Assembly (NCBI GenBank): GCA_934278005.1
Contig: CAKQWG010000028.1
Location: forward strand, 1 to 24,899
Reading direction: 5' to 3'
DNA from: an uncultured Pirellulaceae bacterium
GTDB taxonomy: Bacteria; Planctomycetota; Planctomycetia; Pirellulales; Pirellulaceae
Length of the DNA stretch: 24,899 nucleotides
Position 1 is the first letter of the stretch. Every line of letters begins with the position of its first letter. The translations under genes and the position numbers were made by a program. Positions 1 to 7,953 of the stretch are shown in pieces. The notes below the pieces were generated by a model. It worked only from the letters and a program-made list of their open reading frames with translations. It did no database searches and was not told where the DNA came from.

Positions 1-46
1 AAGCGTACAGCGCAAGCTGTGAACGAGAAGCCGGGGGGCGACTCTT

Positions 47-89
47 GAAACGGGACCGGTAGTTCTTCGGAACTACCGGGGCCCGTTTC
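47..89. terminator. Strong stem-loop with UUCG tetraloop
   Basis: Bases 47-54 (GAAACGGG) pair with 82-89 and bases 56-65 (CCGGTAGTTC) pair with 70-79, closing a C(TTCG)G tetraloop at 66-69. The only defect is an internal loop of A55 against G80-G81. The 18 paired bases and the very stable tetraloop are seen directly. There is no T-run on either side, so it is either an imperfect transcription terminator or an RNA 3'-end stabiliser for a gene whose body lies left of the window. The strand cannot be decided from the stem; the side after the stem on the plus strand (GCATTTG) is slightly T-richer. Confidence 0.6.
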
Positions 90-125
90 GCATTTGACCC
101 ACGCACTTCTTTCGCTTAACGCATT

Positions 126-185
126 GTAGAACGCCTGTCCCAAGCGTCTGAGCAAACGCGTAGAACGCTTGTCCCAAGCGTCTGA
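126..185. repeat. Twice-repeated short palindromic element
   Basis: Two near-identical 26-base copies lie at 126-151 and 160-185, 34 bases apart, differing at one base. Each contains an inverted repeat, ACGCTTG-TCC-CAAGCGT in the right copy (perfect, 7 bp) and ACGCCTG-TCC-CAAGCGT in the left copy (one mismatch). The 10-mer GTCCCAAGCG recurs once at 2119-2128. This may be a small intergenic palindromic repeat family, but copy number elsewhere in the genome cannot be seen here. Confidence 0.6.
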
Positions 186-425
186 TCATTAATTCAACAG
201 CCCGTTAGCGCCAAAGCGGCTAACACAACGTTATAGAGTGCAACATCGACCGGATCAGTGATGCGTATGTTGAACGAAGGTGCGCGATCCAAGGTTAGAG
301 AATGAATGGTTAGAAAGTGCGCCAAGGTACGTACTGCAGCCACCGCCCCGCTCAGGCGACGGCCGGTGGGCAACGCATTCGAATGAGTGCGGCCCGAGAC
401 TGCCAACAGAGTCGATGTCGATACG
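186..425. other. Intergenic, no supported gene
   Basis: Short open frames run through this interval on both strands, overlapping one another. None has a recognisable domain or a good ribosome-binding site, and all the longer ones run through the terminator of the BBP7 gene. I see nothing else in it. Confidence 0.5.
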
Positions 426-459
426 AAAAAAAGCTTGGATGGCAAGGCCACCCAAGCTT
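426..459 (-). terminator. Intrinsic terminator of the BBP7 gene
   Basis: Read on the minus strand, AAGCTTGG (452-459) pairs with CCAAGCTT (431-438). Inside this are one mismatch and three further pairs (TGG with CCA) around a 5-base loop. The stem is followed directly by a run of Ts (plus-strand A-tract 426-432). It lies 74 bases after the stop codon of the BBP7-family gene and has the classical rho-independent form. Confidence 0.85.
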
Positions 460-532
460 CTGTTGCTTGATCCGAAGTTGTATTCAATCGACTAAAGGTT
501 AGTCGTGTCCATCGCAATCGGTAAGACTGGAA

Positions 533-1900
533 CTAGAACGCCAAGGTCACACCTAGATCGACGCCCTGCATCCAGAATGTGTCGGTAGCAAACAGCGGCT
601 GTGGACGAGTACGAGCCACATTGAGCGGCTCGATGACATTGTCAATTTGGCTGCCGGCCAAAGCTACGTCGGACCACATCATCATGGTGTAACCAATGGT
701 GAACTGCAAGTTTTCGCGAGCCGAAAAGCCTAGTTTGACGCCTAGCTCAGGCAGGAACGCAAAGGTGTCGCGAGAGTACTCTCCGCTGTTGCTGGGCAGC
801 GCCAACAGACCGCTGTCTGTGGAGAGGCTGCTAAAGCCGCGAGTCGAGCCGCTTTGACTCATGTTACCAAAGGCTACCTTGGCAAGCGTCGAAAAGCTAA
901 CTCGGTTGCGATGGACCGAACTCAGCACCCCCAAGTGCCCACCGTTAAAGACGTTCTTAGTCTCAAACAAATCGCTCGTCGCAGTCACTGGAGTCGGACT
1001 GGCTGTCTGAATCCCGATCGAGTTTTTGAGCAGATTGTAGGTATAGCCGCCGAGCAAATCCATACGCATCGAGTCGGAACGAGTAAGCAGTAGGTACAGC
1101 GAACCGTCCGCTCCATACATATCCAGATCCGAACGAGCGGTCACGCTACCAGCTAGATCGGGATCGATGCCGTTGCGGTATGCCACTAGATAGGCATCTT
1201 CCTGATTTAGGCTCGAGTTGTAGAACGGGATACCGATCGACGGATTTCCCGGGCTGCCACTACCATCGCTGGCCTGCGAGTAAGATTTACTTTCGTTTAT
1301 CAGCCCGTAGCCGCGGCCGCCGATACCGATTTTTTGCTCGGGACCAAAATACATCCCGCCCGAAAAGCGGAAGCCTGGACTCAGACCGTAGTCAATGCCG
1401 TCGGCTCCACCATATTGGGTTGTTACACCAGGCGCGCCTGTGATCGGCTGAACAGCGTAACCCGCCGTGTTGATTAGTGCGGGTGACGAAGCGTTCTTGC
1501 TAAACCACAAGAGCGTCTCCGAATTAAACCAGACCTGTGGGCTACGCACGGTGCTGCCGAAGTACCCCTCGTCATAATGACCGTACGAGCTGGAGCCGTA
1601 ATTACTCATGTAGTGCGAGCCAACGTTGTCGCTAGGCACATAGCTCTCTTGGTAGACTGCACCGGCGTTTTGCGGCGCGCTTTCATTCGGGGCGGATGCG
1701 TAGTCGACCGAGTTATCGGACAAGCTGCGCGACGCCTGAAACTGCGCGGGCCGTGTGGCACCGGACGAGTCGTAGGCTGGCGCGTCACCAATGGTGCGCG
1801 CACTCTGGGTTCCAATTGGATGGACGATGCCTTGGGCCGAAACTTGCTGCAAGCAAAGGCCGGCCAGGGCCAGGGACATAACTAGATTCGATATTTTCAT
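533..1900 (-). CDS. BBP7-family outer-membrane beta-barrel protein
   Basis: Predicted outer-membrane barrel of the planctomycete BBP7 type, 455 residues from the chosen start. Residues 1-23 are a clean Sec signal peptide (MKISNLVMSLALAGLCLQQVSAQ). Residues 24-120 are a low-complexity Ser/Asn/Tyr/Ala-rich stretch. The barrel domain begins with the family hallmark near residues 123-140 (VWFNSETLLWFSKNASSP), goes on through alternating aromatic and Gly-rich strands, and ends in a terminal Phe (VDLGVTLAF), as outer-membrane barrels usually do. The frame stays open 52 codons further upstream, but those residues look non-coding and would bury the signal peptide, so ATG at 1898-1900 is preferred; the upstream GAGAAC is only a weak ribosome site. 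A terminator follows at 426-459, so it is probably a single-gene unit. Family assignment is good; what the pore or barrel does is unknown. Confidence 0.88.
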   Translation of the reverse strand: MKISNLVMSLALAGLCLQQVSAQGIVHPIGTQSARTIGDAPAYDSSGATRPAQFQASRSLSDNSVDYASAPNESAPQNAGAVYQESYVPSDNVGSHYMSNYGSSSYGHYDEGYFGSTVRSPQVWFNSETLLWFSKNASSPALINTAGYAVQPITGAPGVTTQYGGADGIDYGLSPGFRFSGGMYFGPEQKIGIGGRGYGLINESKSYSQASDGSGSPGNPSIGIPFYNSSLNQEDAYLVAYRNGIDPDLAGSVTARSDLDMYGADGSLYLLLTRSDSMRMDLLGGYTYNLLKNSIGIQTASPTPVTATSDLFETKNVFNGGHLGVLSSVHRNRVSFSTLAKVAFGNMSQSGSTRGFSSLSTDSGLLALPSNSGEYSRDTFAFLPELGVKLGFSARENLQFTIGYTMMMWSDVALAGSQIDNVIEPLNVARTRPQPLFATDTFWMQGVDLGVTLAF

Positions 1901-1993
1901 TTTTTTGTTCTCACGAGACGGATCAAGCGTCAGGGTCGTTACATGTAGATCGGTCCCTAATGGCCCCACTTCGATAAAAAATGTTACATCCGG

Positions 1994-2024
1994 CATATAC
2001 CCCCTAAACATCGCCAATTGCCAA
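1994..2024 (-). promoter_or_regulatory. Possible promoter of the BBP7 gene
   Basis: On the minus strand a TTGGCA box (2019-2024) lies 19 bases before TATATG (1994-1999), about 95 bases upstream of the preferred ATG. The spacing is longer than ideal and the -10 is imperfect, so this is only a candidate. Confidence 0.22.
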
Positions 2025-2170
2025 CGCGGGTTTTTCCAGCTGGCGGAACCTGCCACATATCATTTCCAGCGGCTTTTCAGTTACCCCTATCGCCCCCCTC
2101 TGTTAAACTAATCAGGTCGTCCCAAGCGATATGGCGTCAGCGAGCCGCCGTGGCGCGAGCGACATCCACA

Positions 2171-2247
2171 ACAGCGTTTCCAAAACAGCGTTTCCAAAAC
2201 AGCGTTTCCAAAACAGCGTTTCCAAAACAGTGTTTCCCAAACAGCGT
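2171..2247. repeat. 14-bp tandem repeat array, about 5.5 units
   Basis: Units of ACAGCGTTTCCAAA repeat at 2171, 2185, 2199 and 2213 without change. A fifth unit at 2227 has two substitutions and a partial sixth begins at 2241. Each junction contains AAAC-AGC-GTTT, a small inverted repeat, so the array is a series of quasi-palindromes with 14-base spacing. It lies 100-176 bases upstream of the SecA-like start, in a 446-base gap between divergent genes. Open frames through it are just the repeat translated and are not supported as genes. It could be a minisatellite or a multi-site binding region. Confidence 0.9.
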
Positions 2248-2346
2248 AGAGTATTGCCTGATGTTTTGTTGCGGCGTGGCAAATGGTGCCGGCGACGGAA
2301 CGTCGAGCCACATTGCTTCTCACCCTCAGCCTGAATCAGTCTGTGC

Positions 2347-4446
2347 ATGAAAAAAGCCGAAGCCTCTTTCCCCAAAAATCAACCGTCGTCGAATCAGCCC
2401 CTGGCCGACCCATCCGCTGAGTTGGCTTCAGCGGCGAGTGTGAGTGCTGCTCCGGCTTCCTCAGCAGCGCCCGAGGACATCCCGGCTAGTGCTGGACGGC
2501 TGCCCAGCATGCCGCGCATCGCTGCTGGCTGGAAGATCCCTGGAGCGGCCACGGCCAGCATCAAGCGTTGGTCTCGGGCGTTGCGTCGAGTAACTGAGCT
2601 GGAGCCAGCCACGCGTCGGTTGACGTTGGAGCAGATTCGCAAAGAGAGTCTTTCGCTGCGCTATCGCGCGATGAGTGGCGAGCCGCTGGGCAAGATTCTC
2701 CCCGAAGCTTTCGCCCTGGTTCGCGAAGCGGGGCGACGGGCGCTCAACATGCGTCACTTCGATGTGCAGATCGTAGGTGGCGCGGCGCTGTTTGACGGGT
2801 GTATCACCGAGATGCAGACGGGCGAGGGCAAGACGTTAACAGCGACCCTGCCGTTGTACTTACATGCCCTTTACGGCAAAGGCGCGCACTTGGCAACAGT
2901 CAACGACTACTTGGCTGAGCGCGATGCGCTGTGGATGAAGCCAATCTACGAATTGCTGGGAGTTACCGTCGGAATTGTCTTGACCGACAGCACTCCCGAG
3001 GAGCGTCGCCAGGCCTACGCATCGGACATTACCTACGGCACCGCCAAGGAGTTTGGATTTGACTTTCTGCGCGATCGGCTATTGCTCCGCGCCCAGGGCA
3101 GAATGCAGAGCGACTTTTTGGGCGAAGGGAGCCTGGAGCGATGGAGCAGCCAGGGAGACGAACCGGTGCAGCGCACCATGCACTTTGCACTTGTCGACGA
3201 AGCGGACAGTATTTTGATCGATGAGGCGCGCACGCCGCTGATCATCGGCTCCGTGGGGGATGAGACCCGCGAAGCGGTCATCGCTACCTTCCGCTGGGCC
3301 GCAGAAAATGCGCCCCAGTTCGAATTGGAGGAGCATTACATCATCAACGAAGATCACCGCAAAATCGAGCTGAACGGCCGCGGCAGGGGACTGGTCCGCA
3401 GCTTGCCCCGTATCGATGAAATGCGCGGCGTGTCGTTGGTTGACCTCTACGAGTACATGGAGCGAGCAATCAAAGTGCATCGCGACTTTCACCTCGACCG
3501 CCACTACGTCGTGCGCGATGGTGAGATCGTCATCGTCGACGAATTCACCGGCCGACTGGCTGAGGGACGCAAGTGGCGCGACGGGATCCATCAAGCCATC
3601 GAGTCCAAAGAACGCATTGAAGTCAGCGTCCCTACCGGACAAGCCGCGCGGATTACCGTACAGGATTTATTTCATCGCTACCAGTCGATCGCCGGCATGA
3701 CGGGCACCGCGTCGACGAGCGCGCCGGAGTTGCGAAAAATCTATAAAACACCGGTTGTCCTTGTGCCCACCAATCGTCCGCCGCGGCGGCAACGATTGCC
3801 TGACCGAGTGTACGGTACGATGCTGGAGAAATTTGAAGCGATCGTGGCCGAAGTTCAAGAGTATCACGCTCAGGGGCGACCGGTGCTGATCGGCACACGG
3901 TCGATCGACAAGTCCTTGATTTTGGCCAAACTGCTGCGCGACGTAGGCATCGTGACCGATGTTCTAAACGCCAACGAAGTGGAACGCGAAGCAGAAATTG
4001 TAGCCGCCGCTGGAGAGCGGGGACGCGTGACGGTCGCTACGAACATGGCGGGCCGAGGTACCGACGTGAAGCTGAAACCGGATGTCAAGGAGATTGGCGG
4101 AATGCACGTCATCTGCACCGAGCTGCACGATGCGGCCCGCATCGATCGCCAGCTGATTGGTCGCTGCGGTCGACAGGGCGATCCCGGTTCTTATCGCCAG
4201 TATCTCGCACTGGACGACGACATTTTGCGGACCGGCTATGACAATCGTCGGGCGGACCAGCTGATCGAGCGTGGCAAGCAGCAGAGCGGCCCATTCCACT
4301 CATTGGCCGGTTTACTGCGCAAGGCTCAGCGACGCGTGGAACGCAAGCACTTTCGCGATCGGATGATGCTCCTGCATCACGAGCGCGAGCGAACCAAACT
4401 GCAAAGAGAAATTGGTCAGGATCCTTATCTAGACACCGCCGAATAG
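2347..4446 (+). CDS. Short SecA-family translocase ATPase
   Basis: SecA-type DEAD ATPase motor, 699 residues, well below the roughly 850-1200 of full-length SecA. Residues 1-60 are a Ser/Ala/Pro-rich tail without homology that I recognise. NBD1 has Walker A GEGKT at 159-163 and Walker B DEAD at 284-287, followed by EARTPLII. The preprotein-crosslinking region comes next and ends near VDEFTGRLAEGRKWRDG. NBD2 carries MTGTAS at 451, MAGRGTD at 567-573 and IGRCGRQGDPG at 604-614 (Cys replaces the usual Ser). After the helix AQRRVERKHFRDR the protein stops. It therefore lacks the rest of the helical scaffold, the wing domain, the two-helix finger and the Cys-rich C-terminal tail. ATPase motifs are intact, so it is unlikely to be a dead fragment. 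A second, canonical SecA elsewhere in the genome is expected but not visible. No good ribosome site precedes the ATG, so a later start (for example MPRIAAG, residue 55) is possible. Confidence 0.88.
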   Translation: MKKAEASFPKNQPSSNQPLADPSAELASAASVSAAPASSAAPEDIPASAGRLPSMPRIAAGWKIPGAATASIKRWSRALRRVTELEPATRRLTLEQIRKESLSLRYRAMSGEPLGKILPEAFALVREAGRRALNMRHFDVQIVGGAALFDGCITEMQTGEGKTLTATLPLYLHALYGKGAHLATVNDYLAERDALWMKPIYELLGVTVGIVLTDSTPEERRQAYASDITYGTAKEFGFDFLRDRLLLRAQGRMQSDFLGEGSLERWSSQGDEPVQRTMHFALVDEADSILIDEARTPLIIGSVGDETREAVIATFRWAAENAPQFELEEHYIINEDHRKIELNGRGRGLVRSLPRIDEMRGVSLVDLYEYMERAIKVHRDFHLDRHYVVRDGEIVIVDEFTGRLAEGRKWRDGIHQAIESKERIEVSVPTGQAARITVQDLFHRYQSIAGMTGTASTSAPELRKIYKTPVVLVPTNRPPRRQRLPDRVYGTMLEKFEAIVAEVQEYHAQGRPVLIGTRSIDKSLILAKLLRDVGIVTDVLNANEVEREAEIVAAAGERGRVTVATNMAGRGTDVKLKPDVKEIGGMHVICTELHDAARIDRQLIGRCGRQGDPGSYRQYLALDDDILRTGYDNRRADQLIERGKQQSGPFHSLAGLLRKAQRRVERKHFRDRMMLLHHERERTKLQREIGQDPYLDTAE

Positions 4447-4494
4447 GTCCGGTGACGCGCATGCCAAACCAGCTGGGGCAATGACGGCCTACAA

Positions 4495-4526
4495 ATGGCA
4501 GGCTAAAAAGCCTTATTTCGTGCCAT
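4495..4526 (+). terminator. Possible two-part hairpin after the SecA-like gene
   Basis: ATGGCA (4495-4500) can pair with TGCCAT (4521-4526), enclosing GGCT (4501-4504) and AGCC (4509-4512) around an A-rich loop. It starts 49 bases after the stop codon. The stems are short and no real T-run follows, so it is a weak terminator candidate. I see nothing gene-like in the rest of 4447-4723. Confidence 0.25.
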
Positions 4527-4723
4527 TTCTGGCTGAACTTCACCACGCTTTCGCTTTCTTCGCGCTCCTGCTCGTGCAGTGCCGCCTGCTTTTAAGCCGG
4601 CGCCGGGGCGGGTGCAATCTGAATTTTTCAGCCCTCCAGCGTTAACCCCCCTTGCGCTGAAATCCAAGGCGAGTAGGATGCTAAACAGAACCGATTACAA
4701 CTGGATAGCCTAGAGGTCCCTTC

Positions 4724-5866
4724 ATGAAAATTGCAGTTCTCAAAGAACTCTATCCCGGCGAACGGCGAGTAGCGCTGGTCCCTGCCAACGTTCCGCAACT
4801 GGCCAAAGCCAAACTGCAGGTGCTGGTGGAAGCTGGTGCGGGCGTAGAAGCTGGCTTTCCGGACCAACTTTACACGGATAAGGGAGCGACGGTTGTCGCT
4901 GATCGCAGCGCTGCGCTAGCTGCAGATATTCTGCTACAAGTTCGCGCTGTGGGGATGGATGCCGACGGGGGTTCCAGCCTGCGGCATTCTGTGCGACCTG
5001 GCCAGATTTTGATCGGCTCCTGCGACCCTTTAGGTAAGCCGCAAGCCATCGCCGATTGGGCGAGCACGGGTGCGACGCTGTTTGCCCTAGAACTGATCCC
5101 ACGCATCACTCGTGCTCAAAGCATGGATGTACTGTCGTCTCAGGCCACGATCGCTGGCTACCGAGCCGTACTGATGGCCGCCACCGAGCTGCCCAAGATG
5201 TTCCCGATGATGATGACTGCGGCGGGAACCCTGACGCCGGCAAAGGTGTTCGTGATTGGGGCTGGCGTAGCGGGCCTACAGGCCATTGCATCCGCTCGGA
5301 AATTGGGAGCAGTGGTCTCCGCGTACGACGTGCGTCCGGCTGTTCGCGAGCAGGTCGAAAGCTTGGGAGGCAAATTCGTCGAACTGCCCATCGATGCATC
5401 GAGCTCTGAAGACAAGGGCGGATATGCCAAGGCGATGGATGAAGAATTCTACCGCAAACAGCGCGAATTGCTGGCCAGTGTGGTGGCCAACAGCGACGTG
5501 GTAATCACCACGGCAGCCATTCCAGGCCGCCCTTCACCACTTTTAGTCACGGCCGATGCCGTGCGCAGCATGCAGCCCGGCAGCGTGATTATCGATCTGG
5601 CCGCCGAACGCGGTGGCAACTGCGAACTGAGCCAAGCTGACGCGCGCGTAGTCGAGCGGGGAGTCGTCATTCTAGGACCAACCAATATCGCCACGGACAT
5701 CCCCAATCATGCCAGTCAGATGCTGGGCAATAACGTGGTCAAGTTCTTGCTGAACATGGTCAAAGACGGGCAACTGAATTTGAACATGGAAGACGAAATC
5801 GTGCGCGAAACATTGGTAGCCCGCGATGGACAGATCGCCAATCAACGCGTGCGCGATCTACTGTAA
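4724..5866 (+). CDS. pntAa: NAD(P) transhydrogenase subunit alpha 1 (NAD-binding)
   Basis: NAD(H)-binding component (domain dI) of proton-translocating Re/Si-specific nicotinamide nucleotide transhydrogenase, which moves hydride between NADH and NADP+ at the expense of the proton gradient. At 380 residues it fits the split, three-subunit form. It opens with the family start MKIAVLKELYPGERRVALVP. It carries the RAQSMDVLSSQA segment corresponding to the RQD loop, the Rossmann fingerprint GAGVAGLQA at about 179-187, and the following DVRPAVREQVESLGGKFVEL. GAGGT at 4713-4717 is a good ribosome site for this ATG. It is the first gene of pntAa-pntAb-pntB, with gaps of a few tens of bases. It is cytoplasmic and docks on the membrane part made by the next two genes. 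Assignment is very secure. Confidence 0.96.
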   Translation: MKIAVLKELYPGERRVALVPANVPQLAKAKLQVLVEAGAGVEAGFPDQLYTDKGATVVADRSAALAADILLQVRAVGMDADGGSSLRHSVRPGQILIGSCDPLGKPQAIADWASTGATLFALELIPRITRAQSMDVLSSQATIAGYRAVLMAATELPKMFPMMMTAAGTLTPAKVFVIGAGVAGLQAIASARKLGAVVSAYDVRPAVREQVESLGGKFVELPIDASSSEDKGGYAKAMDEEFYRKQRELLASVVANSDVVITTAAIPGRPSPLLVTADAVRSMQPGSVIIDLAAERGGNCELSQADARVVERGVVILGPTNIATDIPNHASQMLGNNVVKFLLNMVKDGQLNLNMEDEIVRETLVARDGQIANQRVRDLL

Positions 5867-5919
5867 CGCACGCCCTTCGCACAGTCATTCTCGATAAAAT
5901 TTTGGTGAAAGTAGCTTTG

Positions 5920-6483
5920 ATGCACTCCCCGACACTCCCCTTGGCCGCTGGCCGTGTCACCCCAGCAAGCACATCTAGTCCAAAGTTCAACTTCGCAGTT
6001 TGCCTTGGACTGCTGGTTCTCAGTGGCTATCTTCAGCCATGCTCGGCAGTCGCTCAAGAGCCGGCGGCGGCCCCCGTGGGCGCCGCGGCGCGACAGCAGG
6101 CCATCGCCGCTGAAACGCACGGCTTGGTATCCGGCACAGATGCTACGGCGGTCAGACACCCGGCCGCTGGCTCGTTCGTTACACTTTCGAGGACCAATGT
6201 GCTGATCGGCAGCTTCACCATATTCATGCTCGCCGTCTTCGTAGGCTTTGAAATTATCACCAAAGTTCCGCCCACGCTGCACACACCGCTTATGTCCGGC
6301 TCCAATGCGATCAGCGGCATTACCGTGGTGGGAGCTATCCTGACCGCCGGCGCGGCTGCAACCACCACGGGCGGTTGGTTCGGCACATCGCTGGGCATGG
6401 TGGCCGCCGTGCTGGCCATGATCAATGTGGTGGGCGGTTTTATGGTAACCCACCGCATGCTAGTGATGTTTAAGAAGCGTTAA
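5920..6483 (+). CDS. pntAb: NAD(P) transhydrogenase subunit alpha 2 with signal-peptide-like N-terminus
   Basis: Small membrane subunit of the transhydrogenase. The C-terminal part, about the last 95 residues, holds the conserved domain: three hydrophobic segments and the motif KVPPTLHTPLMSGSNAISGI, closely matching the corresponding part of E. coli PntA. Usual split subunits are about 90-110 residues. This one has an extra N-terminal stretch of about 85 residues with a hydrophobic core (FAVCLGLLVLSGYLQ), an AVAQ cleavage-like site and an Ala-rich linker. The frame also allows TTG at 5902 or GTG at 5905; ATG at 5920 is chosen because GGTGA at 5904-5908 is a plausible ribosome site. It lies between pntAa and pntB, so its role is secure; whether the leader is cleaved is unknown. 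Confidence 0.9.
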   Translation: MHSPTLPLAAGRVTPASTSSPKFNFAVCLGLLVLSGYLQPCSAVAQEPAAAPVGAAARQQAIAAETHGLVSGTDATAVRHPAAGSFVTLSRTNVLIGSFTIFMLAVFVGFEIITKVPPTLHTPLMSGSNAISGITVVGAILTAGAAATTTGGWFGTSLGMVAAVLAMINVVGGFMVTHRMLVMFKKR

Positions 6484-6508
6484 TTGCAAGTGGCCGACAG
6501 ACAGACGC

Positions 6509-7951
6509 GTGGCCACTGCCGCTTCCAACTACAAACTCAAACTACCTCAAGAAATCCTCCCCATGCTCGGCTCTGCAGTTATCTCGATCGCCTACTTGGC
6601 TTCAGCTCTGTTGTTCATTCTCGGTCTCAAGCAGATGGCCCATCCGCGTACGTCCGTGCGAGGGATCATCACCGCCGCGCTGGGCATGTTGGTAGCCATC
6701 GTAGCTACATTGCTGGACCCGGCTGTCACGGGCTACGTGTTTATCCTCACTGGTCTAGTCGTCGGCAGTGCGCTGGGAGCTTGGTTGGCAATCAAAGTCG
6801 AGATGACAGAAATGCCGCAGCTGGTGGGACTGCTCAATGGTCTCGGCGGTGCGGCTTCGACGCTGGTTGCCTGGGCCGATCTGCAGCTTGGCAGCGGACA
6901 CCCACTGGATTCGCTGATTGCCATCGGACTATCGGGGCTGATTGGTACAGTGACCTTCTGGGGAAGTTTGGTTGCCTGGGCGAAATTGAAGGAGCTGCCG
7001 CAATTTAAAAAGCCATTTGCTCTGCCGCAGCAACCCTGGATCAATTTAGTGCTGTTCCTTGTGGCATTAGTTTTTATCGGCATGTTGACCGTCGCTTCGA
7101 CGACGCTTGGTCAGACGGGTTGCTACCTGTTGATCATGTTGGTAGCTACCGTGCTGGGTATTTTCTTAGTACTGCCCATCGGTGGAGCCGATATGCCGGT
7201 GGTCATTTCGCTGATGAATTCTTACTCTGGTCTGGCTGGTGCAGCGACGGGCTTCGTCATTTCGAACAACGCGCTGATCATCGCTGGATCGCTAGTGGGT
7301 GCCTCAGGTATTATCTTGACGCAGATCATGTGCAAAGCCATGAATCGCTCGCTGACCAATGTCCTGTTTGGCGGCATGGGTACGACTGGTCCAGTGGCCA
7401 ATGCCGATGAGACCTATGCAAACGTGCGCAGCACCAATGCCGACGACGTCGCCATGATCCTCGACGGAGCTCAGCGCGTGGTGTTTGTGCCTGGTTACGG
7501 GATGGCCGTTGCCCAGGCACAGCACGCTGTGCGCGACCTGAGTAAACTGCTCGAATCCAGAGGCTGCACCGTCGAATATGCGATCCATCCGGTGGCCGGG
7601 CGGATGCCAGGCCACATGAATGTGCTACTGGCCGAAGCTGACATCAGCTACGATAAACTTAAGGAGATGGACGAGATCAATCCGACGCTCGATACCGTGG
7701 ATGTGGCCATCGTCATTGGGGCTAACGACGTCGTCAACCCAGTTGCCAAAACCGATCCTAACAGCCCTATCGCGGGCATGCCGATAATCGAAGTCGACAA
7801 GTGCCGTACGGTGATCGTCATCAAGCGTAGCCTAAGTCCTGGTTTTGCGGGTATTCCCAATCCACTTTTTGCATTGCCCAACACGCTGATGATGTACGCC
7901 GATGGACAACAGGCCGTGCTGGACATAACCAAGGCGGTCAAAGAACTTTAG
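6509..7951 (+). CDS. pntB: NAD(P) transhydrogenase subunit beta
   Basis: Beta subunit, 480 residues, joining the membrane proton channel (dII) to the NADP(H)-binding domain (dIII). The first half has many hydrophobic helices starting with SAVISIAYLASALLFILGL. The second half has the NADP-site signatures GYGMAVAQAQ (329-338), HPVAGRMPGHMNVLLAEA, IGANDVVNPVA and KRSLSPGFAGIPNPLF (from 439). It is the last gene of the pnt operon, 25 bases after pntAb. GTG at 6509 is taken as the start. ATG at 6563 (MLGSAVIS) would leave out only an 18-residue polar leader and is a real alternative, since neither has a strong ribosome site. Its stop codon is 2 bases from that of polA on the other strand. Confidence 0.96.
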   Translation: MATAASNYKLKLPQEILPMLGSAVISIAYLASALLFILGLKQMAHPRTSVRGIITAALGMLVAIVATLLDPAVTGYVFILTGLVVGSALGAWLAIKVEMTEMPQLVGLLNGLGGAASTLVAWADLQLGSGHPLDSLIAIGLSGLIGTVTFWGSLVAWAKLKELPQFKKPFALPQQPWINLVLFLVALVFIGMLTVASTTLGQTGCYLLIMLVATVLGIFLVLPIGGADMPVVISLMNSYSGLAGAATGFVISNNALIIAGSLVGASGIILTQIMCKAMNRSLTNVLFGGMGTTGPVANADETYANVRSTNADDVAMILDGAQRVVFVPGYGMAVAQAQHAVRDLSKLLESRGCTVEYAIHPVAGRMPGHMNVLLAEADISYDKLKEMDEINPTLDTVDVAIVIGANDVVNPVAKTDPNSPIAGMPIIEVDKCRTVIVIKRSLSPGFAGIPNPLFALPNTLMMYADGQQAVLDITKAVKEL

Positions 7952-7953
7952 GT

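Noticed and set aside
1..48. Open frame of 15 codons ending TGA at 46-48, possible tail of an upstream gene
   Set aside because: Too short to judge; the stop overlaps the first base pairs of the hairpin, and another frame is also open there.
194..517. 107-residue minus-strand frame after the BBP7 gene, and overlapping plus-strand frames
   Set aside because: It runs through the BBP7 terminator, has no domain and no ribosome site.
2171..2247. CRISPR array
   Set aside because: Units are 14 bases and directly adjacent, with no spacers and no cas genes in the window.
2018..2375. Overlapping frames on both strands through the 14-bp array
   Set aside because: Most of their protein is just the repeat translated (SVSKTAFPKQ type) and they overlap the SecA-like start; no independent support.
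3079..3642. 187-residue frame opposite the SecA-like gene
   Set aside because: A shadow of a strongly conserved coding region; composition mirrors the real frame.
2347..4446. SecA-like gene as a pseudogene
   Set aside because: The frame is intact over 699 codons with all ATPase motifs; I see no frameshift and no continuation of SecA in 4447-4723.
5842..6453. 203-residue frame opposite pntAb
   Set aside because: His/Gly-rich shadow of the conserved membrane-domain gene.
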